Part shown: positions 7,221 through 15,575 of the stretch, in pieces | How the letters are laid out: the number at the start of each line of letters is the position of its first letter | Position numbering within the stretch: position 1 is the stretch's first letter | Translations under genes and position numbers: made by a program | Assembly (NCBI GenBank): GCA_035295745.1 | Contig: DATGIL010000067.1 | Span: forward strand, 1 to 52,733 | Length of the DNA stretch: 52,733 nucleotides | Source of the DNA: JAIQFL01 sp035295745 | GTDB lineage: Bacteria; Acidobacteriota; Terriglobia; Bryobacterales; Bryobacteraceae | Reading direction: 5' to 3' | The notes under the pieces: model-generated | Databases searched by the model: none | Seen by the model: only the letters and a program-made list of their open reading frames with translations | What the model was told of the DNA's origin: nothing

Positions 7221-10200
7221 TCAGAAATCGAAGCGCAGCGCTCCTTGCAGGAGGCGGGGGTTGTTCACCACCGCGCTGATCTTGCCAAAGGTAGTTGGCG
7301 TGGAGATCGCCAGGCTCGGATTGGCGAAATCGACGTTGTTGAATAGGTTATAAGCCTCCGCGCGGAACACCAGGCGCTTCTTTTCCGTGATCGCGAAGCT
7401 TTTCACCAGCGAGGCGTCGACATTAAAGAAACGAGGGCCGCGGAAAGTGTTCCGGCCCGAATTGCCAAAGTCGGCGACGCCCGGATAGCTGAACTGCGAA
7501 ATGAGCGAGGGGTCGATGAAGTACACGCCATCGCCCTTACGTTGGATGCTGCCGATGCTGCGGTCGGTGCCGCTGTAGTTGTCCCACGAGGTGACACCGT
7601 AGGAAAGCGCGGTGTACCGCCCGGAACTGAACGTCATCGGATTGCCGCTCTCCCAGATCCACAAGCCGCCCAGGTCCCAACCGCCGACCAGCGCATTCGC
7701 CCACTTCGGCAGATTGCTGCCGAACATGTGACCTTTGCCGACCGGAAGCGTATATAGCGCCTGCAGATTAACTACGTGCGGCCGGTCAAAATTCGACCGT
7801 GCTTTGTTGAGGTTCAGGTTGTAGTTGTCGATCGTATCGGTGAAGCCGTTACCCTCCGCCGTGACATTGTCGAGCGATTTGCTGAAGGTGTAATTGGCGA
7901 AAATGCGCAGCGTCTTGGTCTGCCGCCGCACGCTCACCTGCAGCGAGTTATACCAGGAGAGCCCCGCGTTGGTCCCGTAAATCAGTTGGATGAATTGCGG
8001 GTAGTTCTTCAAGGCATATTCGGAGACCCCGGCCGCAGCGTACTTGGTGAAGTAGCTGTTGTCCATGTTGTAGACGGCGTTGTTGTACTGCAGAGTCTGG
8101 AGGTTGCTGGCGCCAAGCCCGTTCACCGCGGCAGACGCGGTGCCGAAGATCTTCACGAAGACGTTGTTCGGCGACACGTTGGCCAGGGTGTTGGAGTTGT
8201 AGTTGTTGGCCAGCTCGGAAAAGGCGTTCTGGTAAGTGGGATTCCAGTGTACCTGGTCGAGATCCTGGTTCATGAAGAGTTTCAACGCGCGATTGCCAAC
8301 GTAGCCGACTGTCATCACGGTATCGGGAGCGATCTGGCGCTGGATGTTCAGGCCCCACTGTTCCACGTACCCGGTGCGCAGGTTGGGATTGAAGACGCTG
8401 ATGCTGGATTGGCTTCGCGTCGCCGGCAGCGTCAGTACAGGAGCCGACGGCTGGGCCGGAGGAGCGGGGTTGTCCGCCGCGCGGACGTCGCTCGTCGCGG
8501 TGCTGTTCTGGTTGGGATAGACCGTCAGCGAAGAGGAGAAGCCAGGCGTGTTGCCGTCCACCGAGCTCACAGTCGCGCCGATCACGCGGTCGTAGAAGAT
8601 GCCATAATTTCCGCGGATCGCCGTTTTGCCGTCACCCTTCGGATCCCAGGCAAAACCCAAGCGGGGAGCGAAGTTGTTCCAGTCGTTGTTGTACCAGGCG
8701 GCGCCTTTTTTCACCGTCAGGTTGTCGATCTGGCTCACCGTATTGATGTTCGCGATTTGGTCGAGGGATCCGGCGAAGCCATTCGACTCGGAGGGTACGC
8801 CGCTGAAATCGTAGCGCAGTCCCAGATTGAGAGTAAAGTTAGGTGCCAGTTTCCAATCGTCCTGGGCGAAGAAACCGTACTCGTGAAAGACGAAGTTGCG
8901 GACACGAGGCGAGCCGGCAGGCTGAAAGTTGGTCAGATCGCTGTAATACGTTTGCGTAATTTGTCCCACGCGGCCCAACAGGTTGTTATACAAGCCCTGT
9001 AGGATGCTCACCTGGCTGGAGGTCAACCCCGCTGGTGTGGTGATGGGCGGTGTGTTTCCCGCGGAAGCAGTGCTCAGGCTCTCGTTGGGATAAATACCCG
9101 CATCGTTGTAGCCCCACTGATTGGTGAAGCGCAACTGGCCGCCGAACTTGAACGTGTGATTTCCCTTGATCTTGGTCAGGTTATCGGTGTACTCGTTTAC
9201 CGGGGAATTGCGGCCTTGAGCGAATGCGTTATAGATAGGCATCGTCCATTGATTGAAGGTGTACATCGGGCCTTCGACACGCGAAGGCCGCAGGAAATCG
9301 GTGGTCGCGCTCTGGTGGCCATAGCGGAACTGGTTAACGAGCGACGTGCTGATGGTCCAATCCCATCCACCGGCTACGCCCCAACGCCTTCCGCCTTGTG
9401 TGCCTTGCGGCTGCCCGGGGAAGTAGGCGTCGGCGGAATTCGTCGTGTCAATACCGGAGTTTCGCTGCCAGCTCTGTCGGAAGAACAGGTGTTGGTTGTC
9501 CTTCAGGTTGTAGTCCGCCTTGATGGTGAACTGGTCTTCCAACGTGTTGGCCGGATTATTGAAGCGGTAGCCCTCGTAATTGAGGCCGTCGCCCACGTCG
9601 GTATTATTCGGGGAGGGATAGATTTTGAGAAGCGATGCAATCGTGGGATCCACGCCTTTGTGTAGCGGGTCGGCATTCAGCACGTTGAACTGCTGCGTGG
9701 TGCCGCCGGTAGCCCACTGGAAGATGCCTTGCTTGGCGAGGTCGCTGGGTACCGTGCGGTTGCGTGAGATCTGCTGGTGCGTGCGGCGCCCTTGATAATT
9801 TCCGAAGATAAACAGCTTGTTGTGCTTGATGGGACCGCCGAACGATCCGCCAAAAATATTCTGAATGAACATGGGCTTGGCAACGCCGGACTTGTTGCTG
9901 AAGAAGTCGTTGGCGTTAGCGTCGGTGTTGCGCATGTACTCGAACAGGCTGCCGTGATATTGATTGGTGCCCGATCGGCTGATCAACTCCACCTGTCCGC
10001 CGGCGTTGCGGCCGTATTCCGCCTTGCCGCCTTCGGTGACCACGCGAAACTCTTCCACCGAGTCGGTATTGTTGGCGGTCATCGAGAGGCCGAGACGGGG
10101 AGCGACCGCATCATTCACATCGATGCCGTCCAGGGTGTTGTTGTTGCTGCCCTGTCGCAGGCCGTTGACCCGTGAGTAGCTATAGTCGGCACCGGCATTG

Positions 10201-10715
10201 GTGCCGTTCTCAGCGGCAATCTGAACGCCAGGTTGGAAATAGGTCAGCGCGATGGGTTGGCGGGCGAGCTGTGGCAGCACCGTGATGTCCGACATCGTGA
10301 CCGCCGCCGAGACCTGGGCGTCTGTCGTCGTTACCGCGACCACGTTCGCCTTGACTTCGATGGTTTCCGAGACTTGGCCCACCTCGAGCGCGACATCCTG
10401 CGCGACGTCCGCGGATACCGCCAACTCGACGTCGGCCACCACGCTCTTGCGGAAGCCGGCCGCCTCTACGCTCATCGAGTACGAGCCAGGGGGCAGTGCG
10501 GGCAACATATATAGCCCGCTGGCGTTGGTAGTGGTCTCGCTGGTAGCTCTGGTCTGCGTGTTGACGACCACCACCTTCGCGCCGGGTACATTCGCCCCGC
10601 TCGCGTCATGCACAGTGCCCTGCAAACGCGCGGTTTGCGTCTGGCCGAAACAGGAAACGGCCATCCACGCCGCGATCAGGAGCAGCACAAGTCTGCCCAA
10701 ACACACTCTTCCCAT
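7221..10715 (-). CDS. Oar-like TonB-dependent receptor with carboxypeptidase-regulatory domain (1)
   Basis: A 1164-residue outer-membrane protein. A signal peptide (about 1-25) is followed by a carboxypeptidase-regulatory-like domain (G-T-V-H-D-A-S-G-A-N-V-P-G-A-K-V to about residue 110), then a plug region with L-D-G-I-D-V-N-D-A-V and G-G-Q-V-E-L-I-S-R-S-G-T-N. The long barrel ends in Phe (A-L-R-F-D-F), as needed for outer-membrane assembly. Acidobacteria carry many such proteins; they are believed to take up large substrates such as glycans or peptides, but no substrate can be read here. The ATG at 10715 has AGGAAGG seven bases upstream and starts a clean signal peptide; an in-frame start at 10784 adds an unlikely leader. 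No TonB, ExbB or SusD partner lies nearby. Ends at a strong terminator. Confidence 0.92.
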   Translation of the reverse strand: MGRVCLGRLVLLLIAAWMAVSCFGQTQTARLQGTVHDASGANVPGAKVVVVNTQTRATSETTTNASGLYMLPALPPGSYSMSVEAAGFRKSVVADVELAVSADVAQDVALEVGQVSETIEVKANVVAVTTTDAQVSAAVTMSDITVLPQLARQPIALTYFQPGVQIAAENGTNAGADYSYSRVNGLRQGSNNNTLDGIDVNDAVAPRLGLSMTANNTDSVEEFRVVTEGGKAEYGRNAGGQVELISRSGTNQYHGSLFEYMRNTDANANDFFSNKSGVAKPMFIQNIFGGSFGGPIKHNKLFIFGNYQGRRTHQQISRNRTVPSDLAKQGIFQWATGGTTQQFNVLNADPLHKGVDPTIASLLKIYPSPNNTDVGDGLNYEGYRFNNPANTLEDQFTIKADYNLKDNQHLFFRQSWQRNSGIDTTNSADAYFPGQPQGTQGGRRWGVAGGWDWTISTSLVNQFRYGHQSATTDFLRPSRVEGPMYTFNQWTMPIYNAFAQGRNSPVNEYTDNLTKIKGNHTFKFGGQLRFTNQWGYNDAGIYPNESLSTASAGNTPPITTPAGLTSSQVSILQGLYNNLLGRVGQITQTYYSDLTNFQPAGSPRVRNFVFHEYGFFAQDDWKLAPNFTLNLGLRYDFSGVPSESNGFAGSLDQIANINTVSQIDNLTVKKGAAWYNNDWNNFAPRLGFAWDPKGDGKTAIRGNYGIFYDRVIGATVSSVDGNTPGFSSSLTVYPNQNSTATSDVRAADNPAPPAQPSAPVLTLPATRSQSSISVFNPNLRTGYVEQWGLNIQRQIAPDTVMTVGYVGNRALKLFMNQDLDQVHWNPTYQNAFSELANNYNSNTLANVSPNNVFVKIFGTASAAVNGLGASNLQTLQYNNAVYNMDNSYFTKYAAAGVSEYALKNYPQFIQLIYGTNAGLSWYNSLQVSVRRQTKTLRIFANYTFSKSLDNVTAEGNGFTDTIDNYNLNLNKARSNFDRPHVVNLQALYTLPVGKGHMFGSNLPKWANALVGGWDLGGLWIWESGNPMTFSSGRYTALSYGVTSWDNYSGTDRSIGSIQRKGDGVYFIDPSLISQFSYPGVADFGNSGRNTFRGPRFFNVDASLVKSFAITEKKRLVFRAEAYNLFNNVDFANPSLAISTPTTFGKISAVVNNPRLLQGALRFDF

Positions 10716-11031
10716 ATGCACCTTCCTGAAGCACAGATTTACTAAATCGAGCCAACAGCTCTCCCCGGAGACAAGGGGAATCAACGCTCCGCGAAGTCTC
10801 CGGCCCGAAAGGCTAGAGGTTGAATTGAACCAACGCGGACAGGCAAACCACTACAGGGACCCGAAGATGAACTCAGTGTAAATCGATTGTGTTGTAGATT
10901 ACAAGTGTTTCAGCTCTTTTTGTATGTAATCGATGTCGGAGTGTGCCCCAGCCGGCACTCTCTCGCCGCTTTGCTGCCTTTCGCCGGCCTGCGATATACT
11001 CACGACAGATTTTCCAAAGGCTGCTCGCCTC
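10716..11031. promoter_or_regulatory. Divergent control region between receptor 1 and the Ser/Thr kinase
   Basis: No gene. An AT-rich core (10877-10934) holds a direct repeat, TGTAAATCGAT (10877-10887) and TGTAATCGAT (10925-10934). The second copy overlaps half of an inverted pair, GATTACA (10897-10903) and TGTAATC (10925-10931). This suggests a binding site for a dimeric regulator between the two divergent genes. No regulator is assigned. Confidence 0.35.
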
Positions 11032-13680
11032 ATGACTTCAAAGCAATTTCGCGAGCTTCGCGCGACTTTCGAGGATGTGGTGATGCTGCCCGCGGCCGAT
11101 CGTGAGCGCGCTCTTGCGCAGATTGCAAGCCGCGATTCCGCACTCGCTTCTGAAGTCCGGCGGATGCTCGCCGCGAGCGGAGCTCAAAACAGTCTCCTCG
11201 ATCGTTCGCCGGTCGAAGTCCTGGCGCCTCCCGAGCCTGCGCATGCGTTGCTCGCACCGGGCGCTGGTCTGGGACCATATCGGATCGAAAAGGAACTGGG
11301 CCGGGGCGGAATGGGCGTCGTTTATCTGGCCGCCCGCGCCGATGGCAGTTTCCGGAAACGCGTCGCGATCAAACTCCTACTCCGCGGCGGCGTCGACGAT
11401 TCGTTCCTGGCGCGTTTCCATCGGGAGCGCGAGATCCTCGCCCAACTCGACCATCCTCACATTGCCGCGATCCTGGATGCGGGGACGTCGCATGGCGGCG
11501 ATCCTTACTTCGTCATGGAGTATGTCGACGGAGAGCCGCTCACCGCCTACTGCCGCAGTCATGCCCTGACTGTTGATCAGAAGCTCGAGTTATTCCTGCA
11601 GATCTGCGATGCGGTTCAGCATGCGCATCGCAACCTGACGGTGCATCGCGACCTCAAGCCGAGCAACATTCTCGTCACCCAGGCCGGTGCCGTCAAGCTG
11701 CTCGATTTTGGGATTGCAAAATGGATCGCGCCGCAAGCCTCGCAATCGGCCGAGGCTCCGCCTACGGTCGCAGTGCTGACCCCGGAATACTCGAGTCCGG
11801 AACAGATTTGCAACCGGCCGGTGACCACCCTCGCGGATGTCTTCTCGCTGGGAATCCTGCTCTACGAAATGCTCACCGGCGCGCACCCGTTTCTCGCTCG
11901 CGAGCGGCTCCCGCATGAGGTCATGCGGGCCATCGCAGAAGACGACCCGGCTCCGATGCGGGGTGCGGCCGCACCGGAACTTCAGGCGATTGTCCTCACC
12001 GCGCTGCGCAAGGAGCCGGCCTGGCGCTATCCCTCGGTGGAGCAATTGGCGGGCGACGTCAGCCGCTACCTGCGGGGCCTTCCGGTGCTGGCGAATGGCA
12101 ATCGGTGGCCCTACCGCCTGCGAAAGTTCGTGCGCCGCCAATGGCTGCCGCTCGCCGCTACCGCGCTCGTCATCGTCTCATTGGCCGGCGGAATCGTGGC
12201 CACCAGACGGCAGGCGTTGGCCGCCGAACGCGCGCGCGTGCTTGAAGCCCAGGAGCGTCGCGCCGCCGAGCAAAATCAGCGGCTCGCCACCGAGCAGCGC
12301 GCTCTCGCCGAAGCGCGCACGAAGGACGTGGAACTGGAACGCCAGCGAGAGCGCGAACGCTACCGTGAGGTGCAATCGCTGGCCGCATCGCTTCTCTTCG
12401 AACTGCATGATGGAGTACGCGACTTGGCCGGATCGTCCACGGCCCGCCGCCTGATGGTGGAGAAGGCGCAACAGTCGCTCGAACTGCTCAGTACGGACGC
12501 CGGGAACGATCCGTCCCTGAAGCGCGATCTGGCCGCGGCCTACGAGAGAATGGGGGAACTGCGCGTCGACCCCAACCAGCGCGGCAAGTCAGGCGCTCCC
12601 GCTGCGCTCGACGCCTACCGCCGCGGCCTCGCCTTACGCCGCATTCTAGCCTCGCTGCCGGACGCCACGTTGGCCGATCGTCGCGATCTCGCCTTGAGCT
12701 GGTCGAAGCTGGGCGATGGCGAGATCTTCGCGGGCGACATCCCTCGCGCGGTGGACTCTTACCAACAAGCCTGGCGCCAGGCGCAAGCGCTTTTGCGGGC
12801 GAATCCTCATGTGGAATCGATCTCGCGCGCAATCGGCACCATCGACGAACGCCGCTGCAGCGTGCTCTTCACGGCCGGCAAAAACACCGGCGCATTTGAG
12901 GCCTGCCGCGAAGGCATCGCGACGCTCGCACCGCTGGCGAAGACGTTTCCGGAAGATATTGAGATTCAGCGAGCCATCGCCGCGACCGAGGGCGCCTATG
13001 CCAACGCCCTGCGCCTTGCGGGCAACGCAGCGGAGGCTGCCAGGCAGGGTGAGGCCGCGATGGATTCCTTCGACCGCCTGCAGGCGCTTGCGCCCAATAA
13101 CGCCGAGTATCGCCGCCTGGCCGCCACCAATGGAACCGTACTCGCCGCCACGCTTGCGGCCCTGGGCGATCAGGAGAAGAGCCTGAATACATTTCGCCGC
13201 TCCGTTCACTCCATGGAGATCGCGCTTGAGATCGATCCCAGCGATCTCAATTCACCGCTCCGACTCGCGGTGACCTTGCTCGCATACTCGCGCCGCCTCG
13301 CCGCTGGCAACGATCGGGCAGCCGCGCATGATGCCGCTGCCGAGGCGGTCCGCCTTCTTCATCAGACTGCGACGCGTCCCACCGCCGGTGCGGTGGAGTG
13401 GAACGAATATGCCGACGCGCTCCTGAAGAACGGATTCCCGGATCTCACGCGGCCCGACGAGGCGCTCCAACTTGCCCGCAACGCTGTGTCCGCGACAAAT
13501 CGGAAGAACCCGTTCTTTCTGGACACCATGGCATGGGCGTACTATCGGACCGGCGACGCCGCTAAGGCCGCCGAGATCGAGCGCGAGGCGCTGGCCCTGG
13601 TCCCCGCCGATGCCAAGGGCGGGCTCCGCGGAGAACTGCAACAAGGACTGGACTCTTTCTCACAACCCCCAAAAAATTGA
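11032..13680 (+). CDS. Transmembrane Ser/Thr protein kinase with TPR-like C-terminal half
   Basis: An 882-residue membrane kinase. Residues 81-350 form a complete Hanks-type domain: glycine loop G-R-G-G-M-G-V-V, Lys114 in V-A-I-K, catalytic loop H-R-D-L-K-P-S-N (205-212), D-F-G (225-227) and S-P-E-Q, so it should be active. About 70 residues precede it with E-R-A-L-A-Q-I and R-R-M-L-A-A-S, typical of acidobacterial kinases. One membrane helix (about 371-390) leads to a charged coiled coil (A-A-E-R-A-R-V-L-E-A-Q-E-R-R) and about 400 residues of helical TPR-like repeats, probably outside the membrane. In this group such kinases often sit beside ECF sigma factors of the type found at 14981, and the two may share a signalling route (inference). 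The ATG at 11032 is chosen over 10933 because the conserved start M-T-S-K-Q-F follows it. Confidence 0.92.
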   Translation: MTSKQFRELRATFEDVVMLPAADRERALAQIASRDSALASEVRRMLAASGAQNSLLDRSPVEVLAPPEPAHALLAPGAGLGPYRIEKELGRGGMGVVYLAARADGSFRKRVAIKLLLRGGVDDSFLARFHREREILAQLDHPHIAAILDAGTSHGGDPYFVMEYVDGEPLTAYCRSHALTVDQKLELFLQICDAVQHAHRNLTVHRDLKPSNILVTQAGAVKLLDFGIAKWIAPQASQSAEAPPTVAVLTPEYSSPEQICNRPVTTLADVFSLGILLYEMLTGAHPFLARERLPHEVMRAIAEDDPAPMRGAAAPELQAIVLTALRKEPAWRYPSVEQLAGDVSRYLRGLPVLANGNRWPYRLRKFVRRQWLPLAATALVIVSLAGGIVATRRQALAAERARVLEAQERRAAEQNQRLATEQRALAEARTKDVELERQRERERYREVQSLAASLLFELHDGVRDLAGSSTARRLMVEKAQQSLELLSTDAGNDPSLKRDLAAAYERMGELRVDPNQRGKSGAPAALDAYRRGLALRRILASLPDATLADRRDLALSWSKLGDGEIFAGDIPRAVDSYQQAWRQAQALLRANPHVESISRAIGTIDERRCSVLFTAGKNTGAFEACREGIATLAPLAKTFPEDIEIQRAIAATEGAYANALRLAGNAAEAARQGEAAMDSFDRLQALAPNNAEYRRLAATNGTVLAATLAALGDQEKSLNTFRRSVHSMEIALEIDPSDLNSPLRLAVTLLAYSRRLAAGNDRAAAHDAAAEAVRLLHQTATRPTAGAVEWNEYADALLKNGFPDLTRPDEALQLARNAVSATNRKNPFFLDTMAWAYYRTGDAAKAAEIEREALALVPADAKGGLRGELQQGLDSFSQPPKN

Positions 13681-13740
13681 GCTATTCGCGATGTGGTTTG
13701 CGCAATCCCTCATGGCAACCAATGCCGTGGAGGATTTGCA

Positions 13741-14604
13741 ATGGGTACGTTCTGTTCAAACTGCGGATTTCCCCTGGGTGCAAGCAGCGCGTTCTGCCCC
13801 AAGTGCGGCACACAGACAGGGAAGCCCGCACCACCAGTTCCCGCGTCGCGACCTGTGGCGATGGCGCCCCCAAGCTTCGCCCCAGCCGCAACGGCGAAAG
13901 GCAGTTCCGCGCTCAAGATTGTGCTGGTCGTCTTGGGTATCTTCGCCGTCCTCGGAATCGCCGCTATCGGCGGAGTGTTGTACGTTGGACATCGCGTGAA
14001 GCAGGCGGTGGTGTCGAAGGCTGCCAGCTATGGCGTCGATCTCAATCAGGTTGCCAGTTCGTCTGGTTCCTCTTCGTCTACACCCGTACATTTACGGAAG
14101 CCTTGCGAATACCTGTCCAAGGACGACGTTTCGCGGATCATCGGCGAGCCCATCGAGCGAGCGGTCACTTCCGAGGCGTCATGTGAGTATTTCGGACCCC
14201 CGGGACTGGCTGCCAAGCTAGGCAAACAGGGCATCTCGGCGGGCATGAAGCAACTGCAGGCCAACCAGCAGAAGAACAACGCGATCACAGCTCAGGGACT
14301 GAATAACCTCATCAACGGCATCGGCGCGCAAGGGGGCGAGGAGCGACCCTTGATCATGCTTGTGGTCGACCCCGATGGCAAGGGTCAAATGACGGCAATC
14401 GATCTCACCAACGGTATCTTTGGGCAGATTCCCGGCGCGCAGAAGCAGGAGATTCCGGGGCTGGGCGATCGCGCCGTGCGCTTCGCGAATCTCGGCCTCA
14501 ACGTGATGAAAGGGAGCGCCATCATCCGTATCGTCGCGGGGCCAATTCCCGACCCGGATGAAAAGACGGTAGAGATCGCGAAGGCCATTCTTCCGCTCTT
14601 ATGA
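13741..14604 (+). CDS. Zinc-ribbon membrane protein
   Basis: A 287-residue protein. A zinc ribbon at residues 5-22 (C-S-N-C-G and C-P-K-C-G) is followed by an Ala/Pro linker, one membrane helix (about 59-82, I-V-L-V-V-L-G-I-F-A-V-L-G-I-A-A-I), and about 200 residues outside. The outer part has a paired-cysteine motif (P-C-E-Y-L-S-K-D-D then S-C-E-Y-F-G), as in DUF3558-like lipoproteins, and a Gln/Asn-rich helix. The start is firm: GGAGG stands seven bases before the ATG. It follows the kinase by 60 bp on the same strand and may be co-transcribed. The function is unknown; zinc ribbon plus membrane helix plus secreted sensor is common among uncharacterised acidobacterial proteins. Confidence 0.8.
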   Translation: MGTFCSNCGFPLGASSAFCPKCGTQTGKPAPPVPASRPVAMAPPSFAPAATAKGSSALKIVLVVLGIFAVLGIAAIGGVLYVGHRVKQAVVSKAASYGVDLNQVASSSGSSSSTPVHLRKPCEYLSKDDVSRIIGEPIERAVTSEASCEYFGPPGLAAKLGKQGISAGMKQLQANQQKNNAITAQGLNNLINGIGAQGGEERPLIMLVVDPDGKGQMTAIDLTNGIFGQIPGAQKQEIPGLGDRAVRFANLGLNVMKGSAIIRIVAGPIPDPDEKTVEIAKAILPLL

Positions 14605-14691
14605 ACCACTCGATCTGGAGGTGATTTTGAGCGACTGGCTTGGCCAAAGGAGCGCGCCCCTTTTCGCATATTCGGTTATAGAATCAGTCTG

Positions 14692-14976
14692 ATGTCATGT
14701 TGGGCCCGCTTCCCGTTGCTGAGTGGTCTGTTCGTTTTCGGTGCGCTAACTTGTGCCGGTGCCGCGCCTTTTCACGTGGTGGTGGACGTATCTGCCGTTC
14801 CCAATGCGCAGCCCTACGTCGAGCCTGTGAAGGTTCAGCGCAGTAATAGCACGAGAACGGCGGCTCGCCCGGGCTTACGGAGTGGGGGGGGACGGCCCGA
14901 AAAGTGTCGACGAGAGTGTCAAAACGGCAGGGAGGCGTCTTTGCGCCACGTCTGCGGGGCGTGGGATAAGATTTGA
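14692..14976 (+). pseudogene. Probable remnant of a secreted-protein gene
   Basis: The ATG at 14692 opens a convincing signal peptide (M-S-C-W-A-R-F-P-L-L-S-G-L-F-V-F-G-A-L then C-A-G-A) and a natural start of a mature protein (P-F-H-V-V-V-D-V-S-A-V-P-N-A-Q-P-Y-V). From about residue 47 the frame becomes Arg/Ser/Gly-rich and runs through a 56-bp dispersed repeat. This looks like the 5' end of a gene whose body is gone. The opening resembles that of bacterial secretory metallopeptidase-like (BSP) proteins, but too little is left to assign a family. Confidence 0.3.
14898..14953 (+). repeat. 56-bp dispersed repeat, copy A
   Basis: Matches 29316-29371 in the same orientation at 48 of 56 positions with no gap; the last 19 bases are identical (ending GCGTCTTTGCGCCACGTCT). 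It sits 27 bp before the ECF sigma start. In this copy the inner palindrome is damaged. Confidence 0.8.
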
Positions 14977-14980
14977 TTGA

Positions 14981-15553
14981 ATGCAGCCGGAGGAACAGGC
15001 CCCGATCACCGTCTTGCTTTCGGAATGGCGGGATGGCGATCCGGAGGCGGGACGGCGCGTCGTATCGGTCGTCTATCGCGAGCTGCGCCGGCTGGCCGCG
15101 GTCTATCTGAGCAGGGAAGGGAAGGCCTTCACGCTCCAGCCCACCGCGCTCGTCAATGAGCTCTGCGTCGGCATGCTCTCGCGGGCGCCTGTGAGCTGCG
15201 AGAACCGTCTGCACTTTCTGCATGTGGCATCGCAGCAGATGCGCCGCCTCATCGTCGACCATTCCCGACGGCGCAAAGGACTGAAGCGCGGCGGCGATCA
15301 AGTGCATTTATCGCTGGATGAAGCACGCGATCACGCGATCCCGTTCGATGAGCGCATCCGCGATCTCGACGAGGCCCTGACGAAGCTTGAGCAGCTGGAC
15401 CCACGCCCCGCTTCGGTAGTTGAAATGCGCTTCTTCGGGGGACTGACGGAGCAGGAGATTGCGGATATTCTGGGAATCTCCGTCGCGTCGGTAAAGCGCG
15501 AGTGGGAATTCGCACGCTCCTGGCTGTTGGCCCAACTCGAACGCGCCGAATGA
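14981..15553 (+). CDS. ECF-type RNA polymerase sigma factor (TIGR02999 type)
   Basis: A 190-residue sigma factor. Region 2 spans about 10-90, with V-Y-R-E-L-R-R-L-A, L-Q-P-T-A-L-V-N-E and the block H-F-L-H-V-A-S-Q-Q-M-R-R-L-I-V-D-H. Region 4 spans about 125-185, with V-V-E-M-R-F-F-G-G-L-T-E-Q-E-I-A and S-V-A-S-V-K-R-E-W as its recognition helix. These blocks mark the TIGR02999 group, known mainly from acidobacteria and planctomycetes, whose members often neighbour Ser/Thr kinases instead of anti-sigma factors. Such a kinase lies 1.3 kb upstream on the same strand. One change from the usual sequence is visible: the common N-E-A-Y-L-R-L is here N-E-L-C-V-G-M-L. There is no clear ribosome site. 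It converges with the Hsp70 gene with 22 bp between stops. Confidence 0.9.
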   Translation: MQPEEQAPITVLLSEWRDGDPEAGRRVVSVVYRELRRLAAVYLSREGKAFTLQPTALVNELCVGMLSRAPVSCENRLHFLHVASQQMRRLIVDHSRRRKGLKRGGDQVHLSLDEARDHAIPFDERIRDLDEALTKLEQLDPRPASVVEMRFFGGLTEQEIADILGISVASVKREWEFARSWLLAQLERAE

Positions 15554-15575
15554 TGCCGTGACCGGATCGGCGAAA

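Noticed and set aside
7776..9002. 408-codon open frame on the plus strand opposite receptor 1
   Set aside because: Antisense to a clear TonB-dependent receptor; it follows from GC-rich third positions and has no ribosome site or motif.
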